DNA of 64,000 nt from Enhydrobacter sp. (GTDB lineage Bacteria; Pseudomonadota; Alphaproteobacteria; Reyranellales; Reyranellaceae). Position 1 is the stretch's first letter; each line of letters starts with the position of its first letter. The translations under genes and the position numbers were made by a program. Below the pieces are notes generated by a model. The model did no database searches and was not told the DNA's origin. It saw only the letters and a list, made by a program, of their open reading frames with translations. The stretch is from assembly GCA_025808875.1 (NCBI GenBank), contig CP075528.1:2788473-2852472 (forward strand), in the 5' to 3' direction. Positions 8,185 through 16,183 of this stretch are shown one piece after another.

Positions 8185-9332
8185 GCGCGCCTCCACGCCT
8201 TGAGGCGGCGCACCGCCTCCTCCATCTCCGCCGTCGAGCCGGCGAAGGAGATGCGCAAGGTGCCGGCTCCACGGGCGCGATCGAAATCGACGCCGGGCGT
8301 CGTCGCCACGCCCGCCTCCTGCAGCATGCGCTTGCAGAACTCCCGACTGTCGTTGGTCAGATGCGCGACGTCGGCATAGAGATAGAAGGCGCCCTCGGCC
8401 GGCGCGAAGGTCGGGAATCCGGCGGCCGGCAGCCTGGCCAGCAGCAGGTCGCGATTGGCACGATAGCGCCGGACGTGGCCGTCGAGTTCGTCGCGGCACT
8501 CGAACGCCGCCAGTGCCGCGTGCTGACTGAGGGTCGGCACGGAGATGAAGAAGTTCTGCGCGAGCCGCTCGATCGGCCGCACCAGGTCCGGCGGCACGAC
8601 CAGCCAGCCGACTCGCCAACCGGTCATCGAGAAGTACTTGGAGAAGCTGTTGACCACGATGGCCGTCTCGGAGACTTCCGCTGCCGACACCGTGTCGCCC
8701 CCGTAGACGATGCCGTGATAGATCTCGTCCGAGATCAGCCGCACGCCGTTGTCGTCGCACCACGCCGCCAGCGCCTTCATCTCGGCGTGGTTCACCATGG
8801 TGCCGGTCGGGTTGGACGGGCTGGCGACGATCAGGCCGTCGAGGCGGCCGGCCTTCTTCAAGGCCTCGACCGTCGGCTGGAAGCGGTCGGCCGCCGAGGT
8901 CGGCAGGTCCACCGCCTCGAGATTGAGCGCGGCGAGGATGTTGCGATAGGCGGGGTAGCCGGGCGCCGCCAGGGCGACACGATCACCCGCGTCGAAGCTC
9001 GCGAGGAAGGCGAGCGGAAAGCCGCCGGACGACCCGGTCGTCACGATCACGCGCTCGGGCGAGACGTCGGTGCCATAGGCTTCGCGATAGTGCCGCGCGA
9101 TGCGCTCGCGCAGCGCCGGAACGCCGAGGGCGGCGACGTAGCCGATCCGGTCGGCGTCGAGCGCCACATGCGCCGCCGCGAGCGCTCCCTTCGGTGCCGG
9201 CGTGCTCGGCTGGCCGACCTCGAGATGGATGACCGTGTCGCCCGTCGCCTCCTTGGCGGCGGCCGCGGCCATCACGTCCATGACGATGAATGGATCGACG
9301 GCGCCGGCGCGGCGCGACAGCTTGGGTGGCAC
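8181..9332 (-). CDS. Class I/II pyridoxal-phosphate aminotransferase
   Basis: A 383-residue fold-type I aminotransferase of the AspC/AlaT-like group. Substrate and cofactor motifs are in order: VGQPSTPAPKGAL near 39-51, SPSNPTGTMV near 171-180, ISDEIYHGIVYGG near 200-212, and the Schiff-base lysine K232 in NSFSKYFSMTGWRVGW. The GTG start is 14 bp after the upstream stop and AAGGGGCGA serves as ribosome site. It is the middle gene of a three-gene unit (GGT-like lipoprotein, this gene, LprI/DUF3298 protein). The amino donor cannot be assigned by eye. Confidence 0.9.
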   Translation of the reverse strand: MPPKLSRRAGAVDPFIVMDVMAAAAAKEATGDTVIHLEVGQPSTPAPKGALAAAHVALDADRIGYVAALGVPALRERIARHYREAYGTDVSPERVIVTTGSSGGFPLAFLASFDAGDRVALAAPGYPAYRNILAALNLEAVDLPTSAADRFQPTVEALKKAGRLDGLIVASPSNPTGTMVNHAEMKALAAWCDDNGVRLISDEIYHGIVYGGDTVSAAEVSETAIVVNSFSKYFSMTGWRVGWLVVPPDLVRPIERLAQNFFISVPTLSQHAALAAFECRDELDGHVRRYRANRDLLLARLPAAGFPTFAPAEGAFYLYADVAHLTNDSREFCKRMLQEAGVATTPGVDFDRARGAGTLRISFAGSTAEMEEAVRRLKAWRRA

Positions 9333-9346
9333 GGATGATCGCCCCT

Positions 9347-10735
9347 TCAGCGCGAATCGACGATCAACGCCAGGCCCGACCCGGCGGGATCGATGCCGCT
9401 GTTGCACGACACGGCGCCCGAGCGAATGCCTTCGGGACAAGCCATCGCATTGACCCAGCCGCCCTGCCCGCGGCGCGACACGAGGGCCGCCCCCACCGGT
9501 TGGTCGTTCTGCAGGGCCAGCCGCGCGACGGCACCGGTCGCATAGGCGGCGGCCGGCGAGCCGCCGCCGGCACCGGCGAACTTGAACTCGCCGTTCTGCG
9601 GATTGCCGACGACGACCGGGCTCACGGCGGCCGCATCCGGCGTCGGTGCACCGAGCAGAATGCCCGTGCCCGGCACCATGATGCGCGCACCGAAGAGCTG
9701 CCCCATGGAGAAGGCGCAAGCCGCGGCGCCGCCCCCGGTATCGACCGCCGCCAGGCCGGCGATGCCGCCGGAGTTCGTCGGAACGGCCGTCGAAGGCGCG
9801 GGCTCTCCATTCCAACCGGCGAGCGCTCTGGCACCCGCCAACGGTGCCGGTGCGACATACACCTTGTAGCCGCGGTAGTCCTGCGCCGGCGGGGCACCGG
9901 AAATCGGCACGCTGCTGCGCAGGGTCTCGATGGGCAGGTTGCCACCGATCCGCGAGACCTGATCCGACAGGAACCTGGCAAAGGTACCGCTGAAGAAATC
10001 GGCGCCGCCACGCTGGCGGATGACACCGAGCGTCGCCGCCAGATCGAGCGGCGCCCAGTTGTCGCCTTCGGCGAGCAAGCCGCCCGAACGGCGGCTGAAG
10101 TAGCGGACCGCCTCGGGATCGGCCGCGAGCGTCGCGCCGCCGGCCTGCAGATCGCGCGCGAGCGCCCGCGACACCGGCACACCGAGGCGCGCCAGCCGTT
10201 CGGCCGGCGCGACCGCCTGTTCCCAGCGCGCCTGACCGTGTCTGACGTGCATGAGCGTGACGGCACGAACGCCGACCGGCACCGTGAACGAGGTGCCATG
10301 CACCGGACCCGGAGCCGGCGTCGGCGCGAACGCGAAAACCTCGCCCGCGCGCGTCCTCGCATTGTGGACGATGCACGCACCCGACGCGCCGAGACTCGCG
10401 GCCGAAGGCAGCGTGACGGCCATGGCGAAATACATGGCCACCGCTGCATCGACGGCATTGCCACCGCCCAGCAGGATCTCCCGCCCGACCTCGGCGGCGC
10501 GACTCTCGTCGGCCGACACGGCGGCGAACCGCGTCCCTCCGCGGAGCAGCGCGCTCAAGCCGGCCTGATTGGGTGCCAGGTAGGCCGGATTGGTACGATA
10601 CTCGCGGTCGGCGCTGCCGTCACCCGAGCACGACGACACCAAAATCGCCGCAATCAGGGCAAAGCTGTGCAATTGACGCCGCGGCCGCGCGTTTCTAGCT
10701 TGGCCGTAACCCGTGACGCCCGTGTTCCGACGCAT
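9347..10735 (-). CDS. Gamma-glutamyltransferase-like lipoprotein, apparently lacking the catalytic Thr
   Basis: A protein of about 462 residues related to gamma-glutamyltransferase (Ntn hydrolase). Family segments are GREILLGGGNAVDAAVAM, LGASGACIVHNA and ARIMVPGTGILLG. A lipobox (AAILVSSC) follows a basic N-terminus, which predicts an outer-membrane or periplasmic lipoprotein. In active enzymes the small subunit begins with Thr-Thr-His; here the matching place reads GGIAGLAAVD with no Thr, so self-processing is doubtful. The start is uncertain: the chosen ATG has an excellent AGGTGAGG site but overlaps the divergent gene by 23 bases; a TTG at 10672 would remove the overlap. Confidence 0.75.
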   Translation of the reverse strand: MRRNTGVTGYGQARNARPRRQLHSFALIAAILVSSCSGDGSADREYRTNPAYLAPNQAGLSALLRGGTRFAAVSADESRAAEVGREILLGGGNAVDAAVAMYFAMAVTLPSAASLGASGACIVHNARTRAGEVFAFAPTPAPGPVHGTSFTVPVGVRAVTLMHVRHGQARWEQAVAPAERLARLGVPVSRALARDLQAGGATLAADPEAVRYFSRRSGGLLAEGDNWAPLDLAATLGVIRQRGGADFFSGTFARFLSDQVSRIGGNLPIETLRSSVPISGAPPAQDYRGYKVYVAPAPLAGARALAGWNGEPAPSTAVPTNSGGIAGLAAVDTGGGAAACAFSMGQLFGARIMVPGTGILLGAPTPDAAAVSPVVVGNPQNGEFKFAGAGGGSPAAAYATGAVARLALQNDQPVGAALVSRRGQGGWVNAMACPEGIRSGAVSCNSGIDPAGSGLALIVDSR

Positions 10736-12098
10736 CATCATCCTCACCTGTCTCGTGCTCGCGGCGCTGACTCCGCTTCGTGCCGCGACGGCGCAACAAG
10801 GTCAACGCCTCAGCCTGATCCGCGACGCCGAGATCGAGAGCACGCTCCGCATCTTCGTGACGCCGATCTGGCGCGCCGCCGGTCTCGATCCCGCGGCACT
10901 CGAGATCATGATCGTCCAGGACGGTGCACTCAACGCCTTCGTCGCTGCCGGTCAAAGGATCTTTCTCAACACCGGATTGCTGATGCGCACCGAGCGCCCC
11001 AACCAGCTGATCGGCGTGCTGGCTCACGAGACCGGCCACGTCGCCGGCGGCCACCTCGCACGCCTGCAGGAGGAACTGCGCGACCTCAGCACGCTGCAAA
11101 TCATCGAAGCGATCCTCAGCGCCGGCGCAATGGCGGGCAGTGCCGTTTCCGGCGGCAGCGGCACCTCGCGGCCCGGGCCGACGGGACCCGGCAGCGCGCA
11201 GGCGCCGGGCTCGCTGCTCTCCTTCCTCAAATACACGCAAACCCAGGAAAACGCCGCGGACCAGGCCGCCATCACCTATCTCGAGCGCACGCAGCAGTCG
11301 CCCAAGGGGACGGTCGAGTTCCTGCGCGTCCTGCTGCAGCAGGAGCGCATGATGATCGGCCGCCGCAATCCCTATCTCAGCACCCACCCGCTCACCCCCG
11401 AACGCATCGATGCGTTCGAGGCGGCGGCGGCACGTTCGCCCTACGCCAACACCCCCGACAGCCCGCGATTTCTCGAGCTGCACCAGCGCATGATCGCAAA
11501 GCTGTGGGGCTTCATCTCGCCCGGCGCCGCATTGCAGCGGTACAGCGAGGGCGATCGCTCGGTGCCAGCCCGATATGCGCGCGCCATCGCCCTCTACCGC
11601 CAGGGCGCCCTCGGCTCGGCGCTGCTGACCATCGACGGCCTGCTCAAGGAGCACCCCAACGATCCCTATTTCCACGAGCTGCGCGGCCAGATGCTGTTCG
11701 AGAACGGCCGTGCCGCCGAGGCTATCCCCTCCTATCGCCGGGCCGTCCAACTTCTGCCACAGATCGGCATCGTCAAGATCGATCTGGCGCGCGCTCTGCT
11801 CGAAACGAATCGCCCCGAGAACGACCGGGAAGCGGTGCGCAACCTGGAGCTGGCCGCCACGCAGTCGGAATCCAACAGCTTCGAGCTGTGGCGCCTCATG
11901 GCATCCGGGTACTCCCGGCTCAACAACCCGGGCATGACGTCGTTGGCCCGCGCGGAAATGGCCGTCATCCGTGGTCAGCGCAGCGAGGCGCAGGTTCACG
12001 CCGCCGCCGCCGAGCGCCAGCTGCAACCCGGCACTCCCGCCTGGCATCGTGCCCAGGATCTCAAGGCATACATCAACTCGAGGCCACGCAAGAACTGA
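10713..12098 (+). CDS. Secreted M48 metalloprotease with C-terminal TPR repeats (BepA-like)
   Basis: A 461-residue exported zinc protease. Signal peptide FRRIIILTCLVLAALTPLRA; zinc motif HETGH at 105-109; the third ligand is probably the Glu in QENAAD at about 179. From about residue 280 the sequence forms TPR-like helices (RAIALYRQGALGSALLTIDG, AAEAIPSYRRAVQLL). This architecture matches BepA/YfgC-type proteases that guard outer-membrane protein assembly. The GTG start at 10713 or at 10722 is possible and neither has a strong ribosome site. A DsbA-like gene follows 20 bp downstream, so both may serve envelope protein folding. Confidence 0.9.
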   Translation: MTPVFRRIIILTCLVLAALTPLRAATAQQGQRLSLIRDAEIESTLRIFVTPIWRAAGLDPAALEIMIVQDGALNAFVAAGQRIFLNTGLLMRTERPNQLIGVLAHETGHVAGGHLARLQEELRDLSTLQIIEAILSAGAMAGSAVSGGSGTSRPGPTGPGSAQAPGSLLSFLKYTQTQENAADQAAITYLERTQQSPKGTVEFLRVLLQQERMMIGRRNPYLSTHPLTPERIDAFEAAAARSPYANTPDSPRFLELHQRMIAKLWGFISPGAALQRYSEGDRSVPARYARAIALYRQGALGSALLTIDGLLKEHPNDPYFHELRGQMLFENGRAAEAIPSYRRAVQLLPQIGIVKIDLARALLETNRPENDREAVRNLELAATQSESNSFELWRLMASGYSRLNNPGMTSLARAEMAVIRGQRSEAQVHAAAAERQLQPGTPAWHRAQDLKAYINSRPRKN

Positions 12099-12118
12099 CG
12101 CCTCACCGGAGACTATCG

Positions 12119-12880
12119 ATGCGATTTCCCCTTCTGATTCTCTGCGCGGTCCTGATCGTCGCCGGCGCCTTCGTCGCATTTCGAACCGGCGTGCCGCCCA
12201 CGGCCGCGGCATCTCTATCGCCTTCGGACAAGACGACATTCGGCAAGAGCGTGCGCGACTACCTGCTCGCCAATCCGGAAGTGCTGGTCGAAGCGATGCA
12301 GGAACTCGAGCGCAAGCAGGACAGCCAGCGCGACGCGGTCGCCCAGAGGGCGATCCGGACCCATCAGGAGGCGCTGTTGCGGGACCCGGACAGTCCCGTG
12401 GCCGGCAATCCCGACGGCGACGTCACCGTGGTCGAGTTCAACGACTATCAGTGCCCCTATTGCAAACGCGCCCATACCGCGGTGAAAGCGGTGCTCGCGA
12501 CCGATCCGAAGGTAAGGCTGGTCCTCAAGGACCTGCCCATCCTGGGCGAGCCGTCGCGCATCGCCGCCCTGGCGGCCCTTGCCGCGCGCAAGCAGGGCAA
12601 GCACGGCGAGATGCACGACGCCCTGCTCGGGTTCAACGGCAAACTCGACCGCGAACGCATATTCGAGATCGCCGGATCGGTCGGGCTCGACGTGCCCAAG
12701 CTTCAGGAGGACATGGAGGATCCGAAACTCCGCGAGATCATCGAGCGCAACGCCGCTCTAGCCTCCGAACTCGGCGTTCGCGGTACACCTGCCTTCGTCG
12801 TCGGCGGTCACTTCGTTCCCGGCGCCGTCGACGCCGATACGCTGCGTCAACTGATCGCGGAAGCGCGTCGCAAGGGGTAG
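12119..12880 (+). CDS. DsbA-family thiol oxidoreductase/isomerase
   Basis: A 253-residue periplasmic thioredoxin-fold protein with an N-terminal anchor or signal peptide (FPLLILCAVLIVAGAFVAF). Residues 40-90 form a charged helical region as in Com1/ScsC-like proteins. The active site is CPYC (C112, C115) within FNDYQCPYCKRAH, with the cis-Pro loop GVRGTPAFVVGG near 222. It probably acts on disulfides of exported proteins. GGAG stands before the ATG, and the gene lies 20 bp after the M48 protease gene, probably in the same transcript. Confidence 0.92.
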   Translation: MRFPLLILCAVLIVAGAFVAFRTGVPPTAAASLSPSDKTTFGKSVRDYLLANPEVLVEAMQELERKQDSQRDAVAQRAIRTHQEALLRDPDSPVAGNPDGDVTVVEFNDYQCPYCKRAHTAVKAVLATDPKVRLVLKDLPILGEPSRIAALAALAARKQGKHGEMHDALLGFNGKLDRERIFEIAGSVGLDVPKLQEDMEDPKLREIIERNAALASELGVRGTPAFVVGGHFVPGAVDADTLRQLIAEARRKG

Positions 12881-12893
12881 TGCGTGCCGGCGA

Positions 12894-14372
12894 TCAGCGC
12901 GTCAGTTTCGCCGACACGCCGAGCACGTCGATCAGGTCTGGACCCGGCGTCGCAAGATAGGAGACGCGGTCGAGACCGAAAGGCGGGTCGGGCCGCGCTT
13001 CGACGACCAATGTGCCGCCGAGCTCGATGAAACGAGCCACCGTGTCCAGCAACCTGGTCATGTCCTCCGTAATGAGCACTCCCGCCGGCTGGAAGCGGCG
13101 CACCTCGCGGGCTGCTTCCGCGCGCATGGCCGCCACGGGCTGGCCGGTCGTGCTCGCCGCCGCGCGAAGAGCGCGGTCTAGCAGGCTTCGGTCGGCCAGG
13201 GTCAGACGCGCCGTTCCGAGTGCCGCCTGCGAGCGGTAGACCAGAGCCATGTCTCCCTCGTCCACGGCTCGCCAGAAGGCTTCGTCGGCATCCACGACCT
13301 TCAAGGACAGGTCGACCTCGCCGAGATCGCGTCCGATCAGGGCGCATCGATCGACGGACAATTCCCCCTTGTTGCGATCCTCGATGGCGGAACATTCGAG
13401 TTCCAGCCGCAGCTCCTCGAGTCCCATCGCCTCCATGATCATCCGCAATTGGAGCGTCTCGGCGCCGTGCAACGGTGGCGCCATCGAGAAGCCGGTAATG
13501 CGCGAGCGCGCGCGCGTGATGCCGGGCGCCTCGCGGACCATCTCGTACCCGATCCGATCGAGCGAGAGTCCGTACTGTTTGAGCAATGCCCCGTCGAATC
13601 CACTGGCGTCGAACGCCTCCAGGTCGAGACGCCCCGTGGGGACGCCCGGTTCCCAATCCGGCGAGGACAGAGAGGAGAGGATGCGCCGCAGACCGATTCC
13701 TTTCGCATCGATGCTGGCCAACGCGAACCCCGGTTCCTTCGCTCCCCTCTCCCCGATTTCGAAGCGGGTCAACGCGAGCGAGCCGACGTCGCCTCGCGAC
13801 ACATCGTGCAGAACGAACGACTCGATCCGCACGGTGTTGTGGCTGCCCGGCCCGGTGAAGGCGACGCCCTGCTCTTCGAAGCGGCTCAAGGTCAGTGCTT
13901 GCAAGACCCGCGCGCCGAGCGCCACGACCCGATTCGGCCCAGGGCCGACATCGTCGTCATACGCTGCAAGTTCGAAGCCCTCGAGCCGCAGCAGATCGAC
14001 GCTCCACGTCGAACCGTCCTCCGAGACGACTACCAACGCGTCAATCTCTATGCTGCCGGCCGTCAAAGGATCGCCCAGCCGCCAGCCCGAAAGCGGCGTG
14101 CGGCCGCGTAGCAACTCATCGAACGGCCAAGCAAGACCCGAGGCGCGCCAGCGGCCTATGGAGATGTCACCCACGCGCCTCGACCTGAGGTCGGTGAGGA
14201 CGAGGCTGCGGGACAGCAATCCGACCTCGACCGAGCCGACCCGTGTCTTGCCGTCAGCCTCGATTTCCGCCTTTACACGGTCGGCGGCGTGCCGCTCTGC
14301 CAGCGGCACGACGACCACGGCAGCCACCGCCAACAGGGCCAACAGGAGGCCGGCGTAGAGGACCTTTCTCAT
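12894..14372 (-). CDS. Membrane-anchored hypothetical protein (AsmA-like start)
   Basis: A 492-residue protein with one N-terminal hydrophobic segment (VLYAGLLLALLAVAAVVVVPLA) followed by a long periplasmic part. Recurrent beta-rich phrases (VGSVEVGLLSRSLVLTDLRS, VRIESFVLHDVSRGDVGSLA) resemble AsmA-type or DUF945-type envelope proteins, but I cannot assign a family with confidence. Its ATG overlaps the stop of maiA as ATGA, so it is co-translated with a tyrosine-catabolism gene. A functional link to that pathway is not evident. Confidence 0.75.
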   Translation of the reverse strand: MRKVLYAGLLLALLAVAAVVVVPLAERHAADRVKAEIEADGKTRVGSVEVGLLSRSLVLTDLRSRRVGDISIGRWRASGLAWPFDELLRGRTPLSGWRLGDPLTAGSIEIDALVVVSEDGSTWSVDLLRLEGFELAAYDDDVGPGPNRVVALGARVLQALTLSRFEEQGVAFTGPGSHNTVRIESFVLHDVSRGDVGSLALTRFEIGERGAKEPGFALASIDAKGIGLRRILSSLSSPDWEPGVPTGRLDLEAFDASGFDGALLKQYGLSLDRIGYEMVREAPGITRARSRITGFSMAPPLHGAETLQLRMIMEAMGLEELRLELECSAIEDRNKGELSVDRCALIGRDLGEVDLSLKVVDADEAFWRAVDEGDMALVYRSQAALGTARLTLADRSLLDRALRAAASTTGQPVAAMRAEAAREVRRFQPAGVLITEDMTRLLDTVARFIELGGTLVVEARPDPPFGLDRVSYLATPGPDLIDVLGVSAKLTR

Positions 14373-15013
14373 GACTCCGCGTCGGGTTGCCGCGACGGCT
14401 GCGCCGCATCGAAGGCGGGCAATTTCACGCAGGCGTCGTAGATGCGCTGAATGGTGGGAAATCGCGTCATGTCGACCTTGTAGCGCCCGGCATTGAAGAC
14501 CTGGGGAACGAGACAGAGATCCGCCATGGTCGGCTGATCGCCATGGCTGAAGATGCCGGTTTTGGGATCCTCGGCGATCGAGGCTTCGTAGGCCTCGAAG
14601 CCGGTCTCGATCCAGTGCCTCGCCCAGGCGAAGACACCGTCGTCGGTCTGACCGAAATGCCGGCGCAGATAGCCCAGTACCCTGAGATTCTGCACCGGAT
14701 GGATTTCCGCCGCCACGATCATCGACAACGACCGTACCCGGGCACGGTCAACGGGGTTGAACGGCAGAAGGGGCGGCTGCGGGCAGATCTCCTCAAGATA
14801 CTCGATGATGGCGAGCGACTGACCAAGCGCCTGCCCGTTGTCGAGGATCAGCGCCGGCAATAATTTCTGCGGATTGATCGCAGCGAAGTCGGGTGACAGG
14901 TGCTCGGCCTTGCGCAAGTGCCGAAACTCGTGCTCGACCGCGATCCCCTTAAAGTTGAGTGCGATGCGCACTCGGTACGCGGCGGACGACCTGAAGTAAC
15001 CGATTAGCTTCAT
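14369..15013 (-). CDS. maiA: Maleylacetoacetate isomerase
   Basis: Zeta-class glutathione transferase-fold enzyme (214 residues) that isomerises maleylacetoacetate to fumarylacetoacetate in tyrosine/homogentisate breakdown. The N-terminal MKLIGYFRSSAAYRVRIALN matches the family; the first residues of the usual SSCS motif read SSAA here. NPQKLLPALI and GQSLAIIEYLEE form the glutathione site, and the C-terminal domain contains DQPTMADLCLVPQVFNA. The ATG at 15013 follows GAGAGGGGCGGG. The other pathway genes (fahA, hmgA, hppD) lie 3-5 kb away on the same strand, separated by the sulfur genes. Confidence 0.92.
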   Translation of the reverse strand: MKLIGYFRSSAAYRVRIALNFKGIAVEHEFRHLRKAEHLSPDFAAINPQKLLPALILDNGQALGQSLAIIEYLEEICPQPPLLPFNPVDRARVRSLSMIVAAEIHPVQNLRVLGYLRRHFGQTDDGVFAWARHWIETGFEAYEASIAEDPKTGIFSHGDQPTMADLCLVPQVFNAGRYKVDMTRFPTIQRIYDACVKLPAFDAAQPSRQPDAES

Positions 15014-15030
15014 CCCGCCCCTCTCCGGTG

Positions 15031-15044
15031 GCTTCAAATGACAA
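15031..15044. promoter_or_regulatory. Candidate MarR operator upstream of maiA
   Basis: GCTTCAAATGACAA, 18 bp upstream of the maiA ATG, shares the core TTCAAATG with the palindrome between hppD and marR, in the same orientation relative to the gene. Symmetry is poorer here than at the hppD site. Binding by the MarR protein is inference. Confidence 0.35.
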
Positions 15045-15183
15045 AGTCTGCTTCGCTGACGGCAGCTTCGCACAAAGACTTGCACGAAAGGCGAATCCTT
15101 TGCCGAACCATGCTGTTGTTGCGCCGTCGCGCCCCTCCTAGCCTGTCTCCCCTACGACCGAAAGGGTCAAGGAGGAAGAAGAG

Positions 15184-16107
15184 ATGAGAATCGCGCACGC
15201 CTTTGGCGCCATCGTGGCCGCCGCCGCCGGCCTGCTGCTGTCGTCCGGCACACAGGCGTCCGACGCCCTCGTCAGTACGGACTGGCTCGAGAAGAACCTC
15301 AACAACCCACAAGTGCGGGTGATCGAGGTCAGCGTCAACCCCGGCGTCTACGAGCGCGGCCATATCCCCGGCGCAAGCAACCTCGTGTGGCATACAGATC
15401 TCGCCGATCGTGTACGCCGCGACATCGTCTCCAGGGACGACCTGCAGAAGCGGCTGCGCCAGGCGGGCGTCAGCACCGGCAATACCATCGTGCTCTATGG
15501 CGACACCAACAACTGGTTTGCTGCGTGGGGGGCCTGGGTATTCGACATCTATGGCATTCCCAACGTGAAGCTGCTCGACGGCGGCCGGCGGAAGTGGGAA
15601 GCCGAGAAGCGGCCTCTGTCCTCGCAGGTCGCGCAGAAGCCGGCCGGCAGCATCGCACTGGCCGACGCCAGCCCGGCGCTGCGCGCCCGCCTTACCGACG
15701 TTCTCGCCGCGGCGGAGAAGAAGTCGAATGCCAGGCTGATCGATATCCGATCGCCGGACGAGTTCAACGGCAAGGTGATCGCGCCGGCCGGCATCCAGGA
15801 ACTGGCGATCCGAGCTGGCCACGTACCGGGCGCCGTCAACGTGCCGTGGGGCGAGGCGGTCGCTGCGGACGGTACCTTCAAGTCGGCCCACGAACTCAAG
15901 GCGCTTTACGCCGGCAAGGGCATCGACGGGACCGCGCCGATCATCACCTACTGCCGCATCGGCGAGCGATCGAGCCATACCTGGTTCGCGCTGACCAAGA
16001 TCCTCGGCTACCAGGTGAAGAACTACGACGGCTCGTGGACCGAGTACGGCAACGCCGTCGGCGTGCCGATCGTCAACGTCGCCGGCACCGTCTGGACCGG
16101 CAAGTAG
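15184..16107 (+). CDS. Exported two-domain rhodanese (thiosulfate sulfurtransferase)
   Basis: A 307-residue periplasmic sulfurtransferase with a signal peptide (IVAAAAGLLLSSGTQAS). Two rhodanese domains are present. The first (about 30-145) has Asp in place of the active Cys (LYGDTNNWFAAW). The second carries the catalytic loop CRIGERS with C257. This inactive-active arrangement is typical of thiosulfate sulfurtransferases. AAGGAGGAAGAAGAG before the ATG is a very strong ribosome site. It is followed by a YeeE/YedE sulfur transporter, which suggests that the pair handles thiosulfate or sulfane sulfur. Confidence 0.92.
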   Translation: MRIAHAFGAIVAAAAGLLLSSGTQASDALVSTDWLEKNLNNPQVRVIEVSVNPGVYERGHIPGASNLVWHTDLADRVRRDIVSRDDLQKRLRQAGVSTGNTIVLYGDTNNWFAAWGAWVFDIYGIPNVKLLDGGRRKWEAEKRPLSSQVAQKPAGSIALADASPALRARLTDVLAAAEKKSNARLIDIRSPDEFNGKVIAPAGIQELAIRAGHVPGAVNVPWGEAVAADGTFKSAHELKALYAGKGIDGTAPIITYCRIGERSSHTWFALTKILGYQVKNYDGSWTEYGNAVGVPIVNVAGTVWTGK

Positions 16108-16135
16108 CCTACCCCTACGGGGCGGGCGAGAATGA

Positions 16136-16157
16136 GGCGCGCGGGCAGCCGCGCGCC
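16136..16157 (+). terminator. Hairpin between rhodanese and YeeE genes
   Basis: A perfect 9-bp stem (GGCGCGCGG / CCGCGCGCC) with a 4-base GCAG loop is followed by TTCGTT. It resembles an intrinsic terminator with a weak U-tract and could set the expression ratio between the two sulfur genes. Confidence 0.45.
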
Positions 16158-16183
16158 TTCGTTCATCCAGTCTTTCGAACCGC

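Noticed and set aside
3040..8379. A 1779-codon open frame on the plus strand
   Set aside because: It runs across the Bug receptor in another frame and antisense to the acyl-CoA dehydrogenase genes. Its Arg/Gly/Ala-rich, domain-free translation is typical of GC-rich shadow frames.
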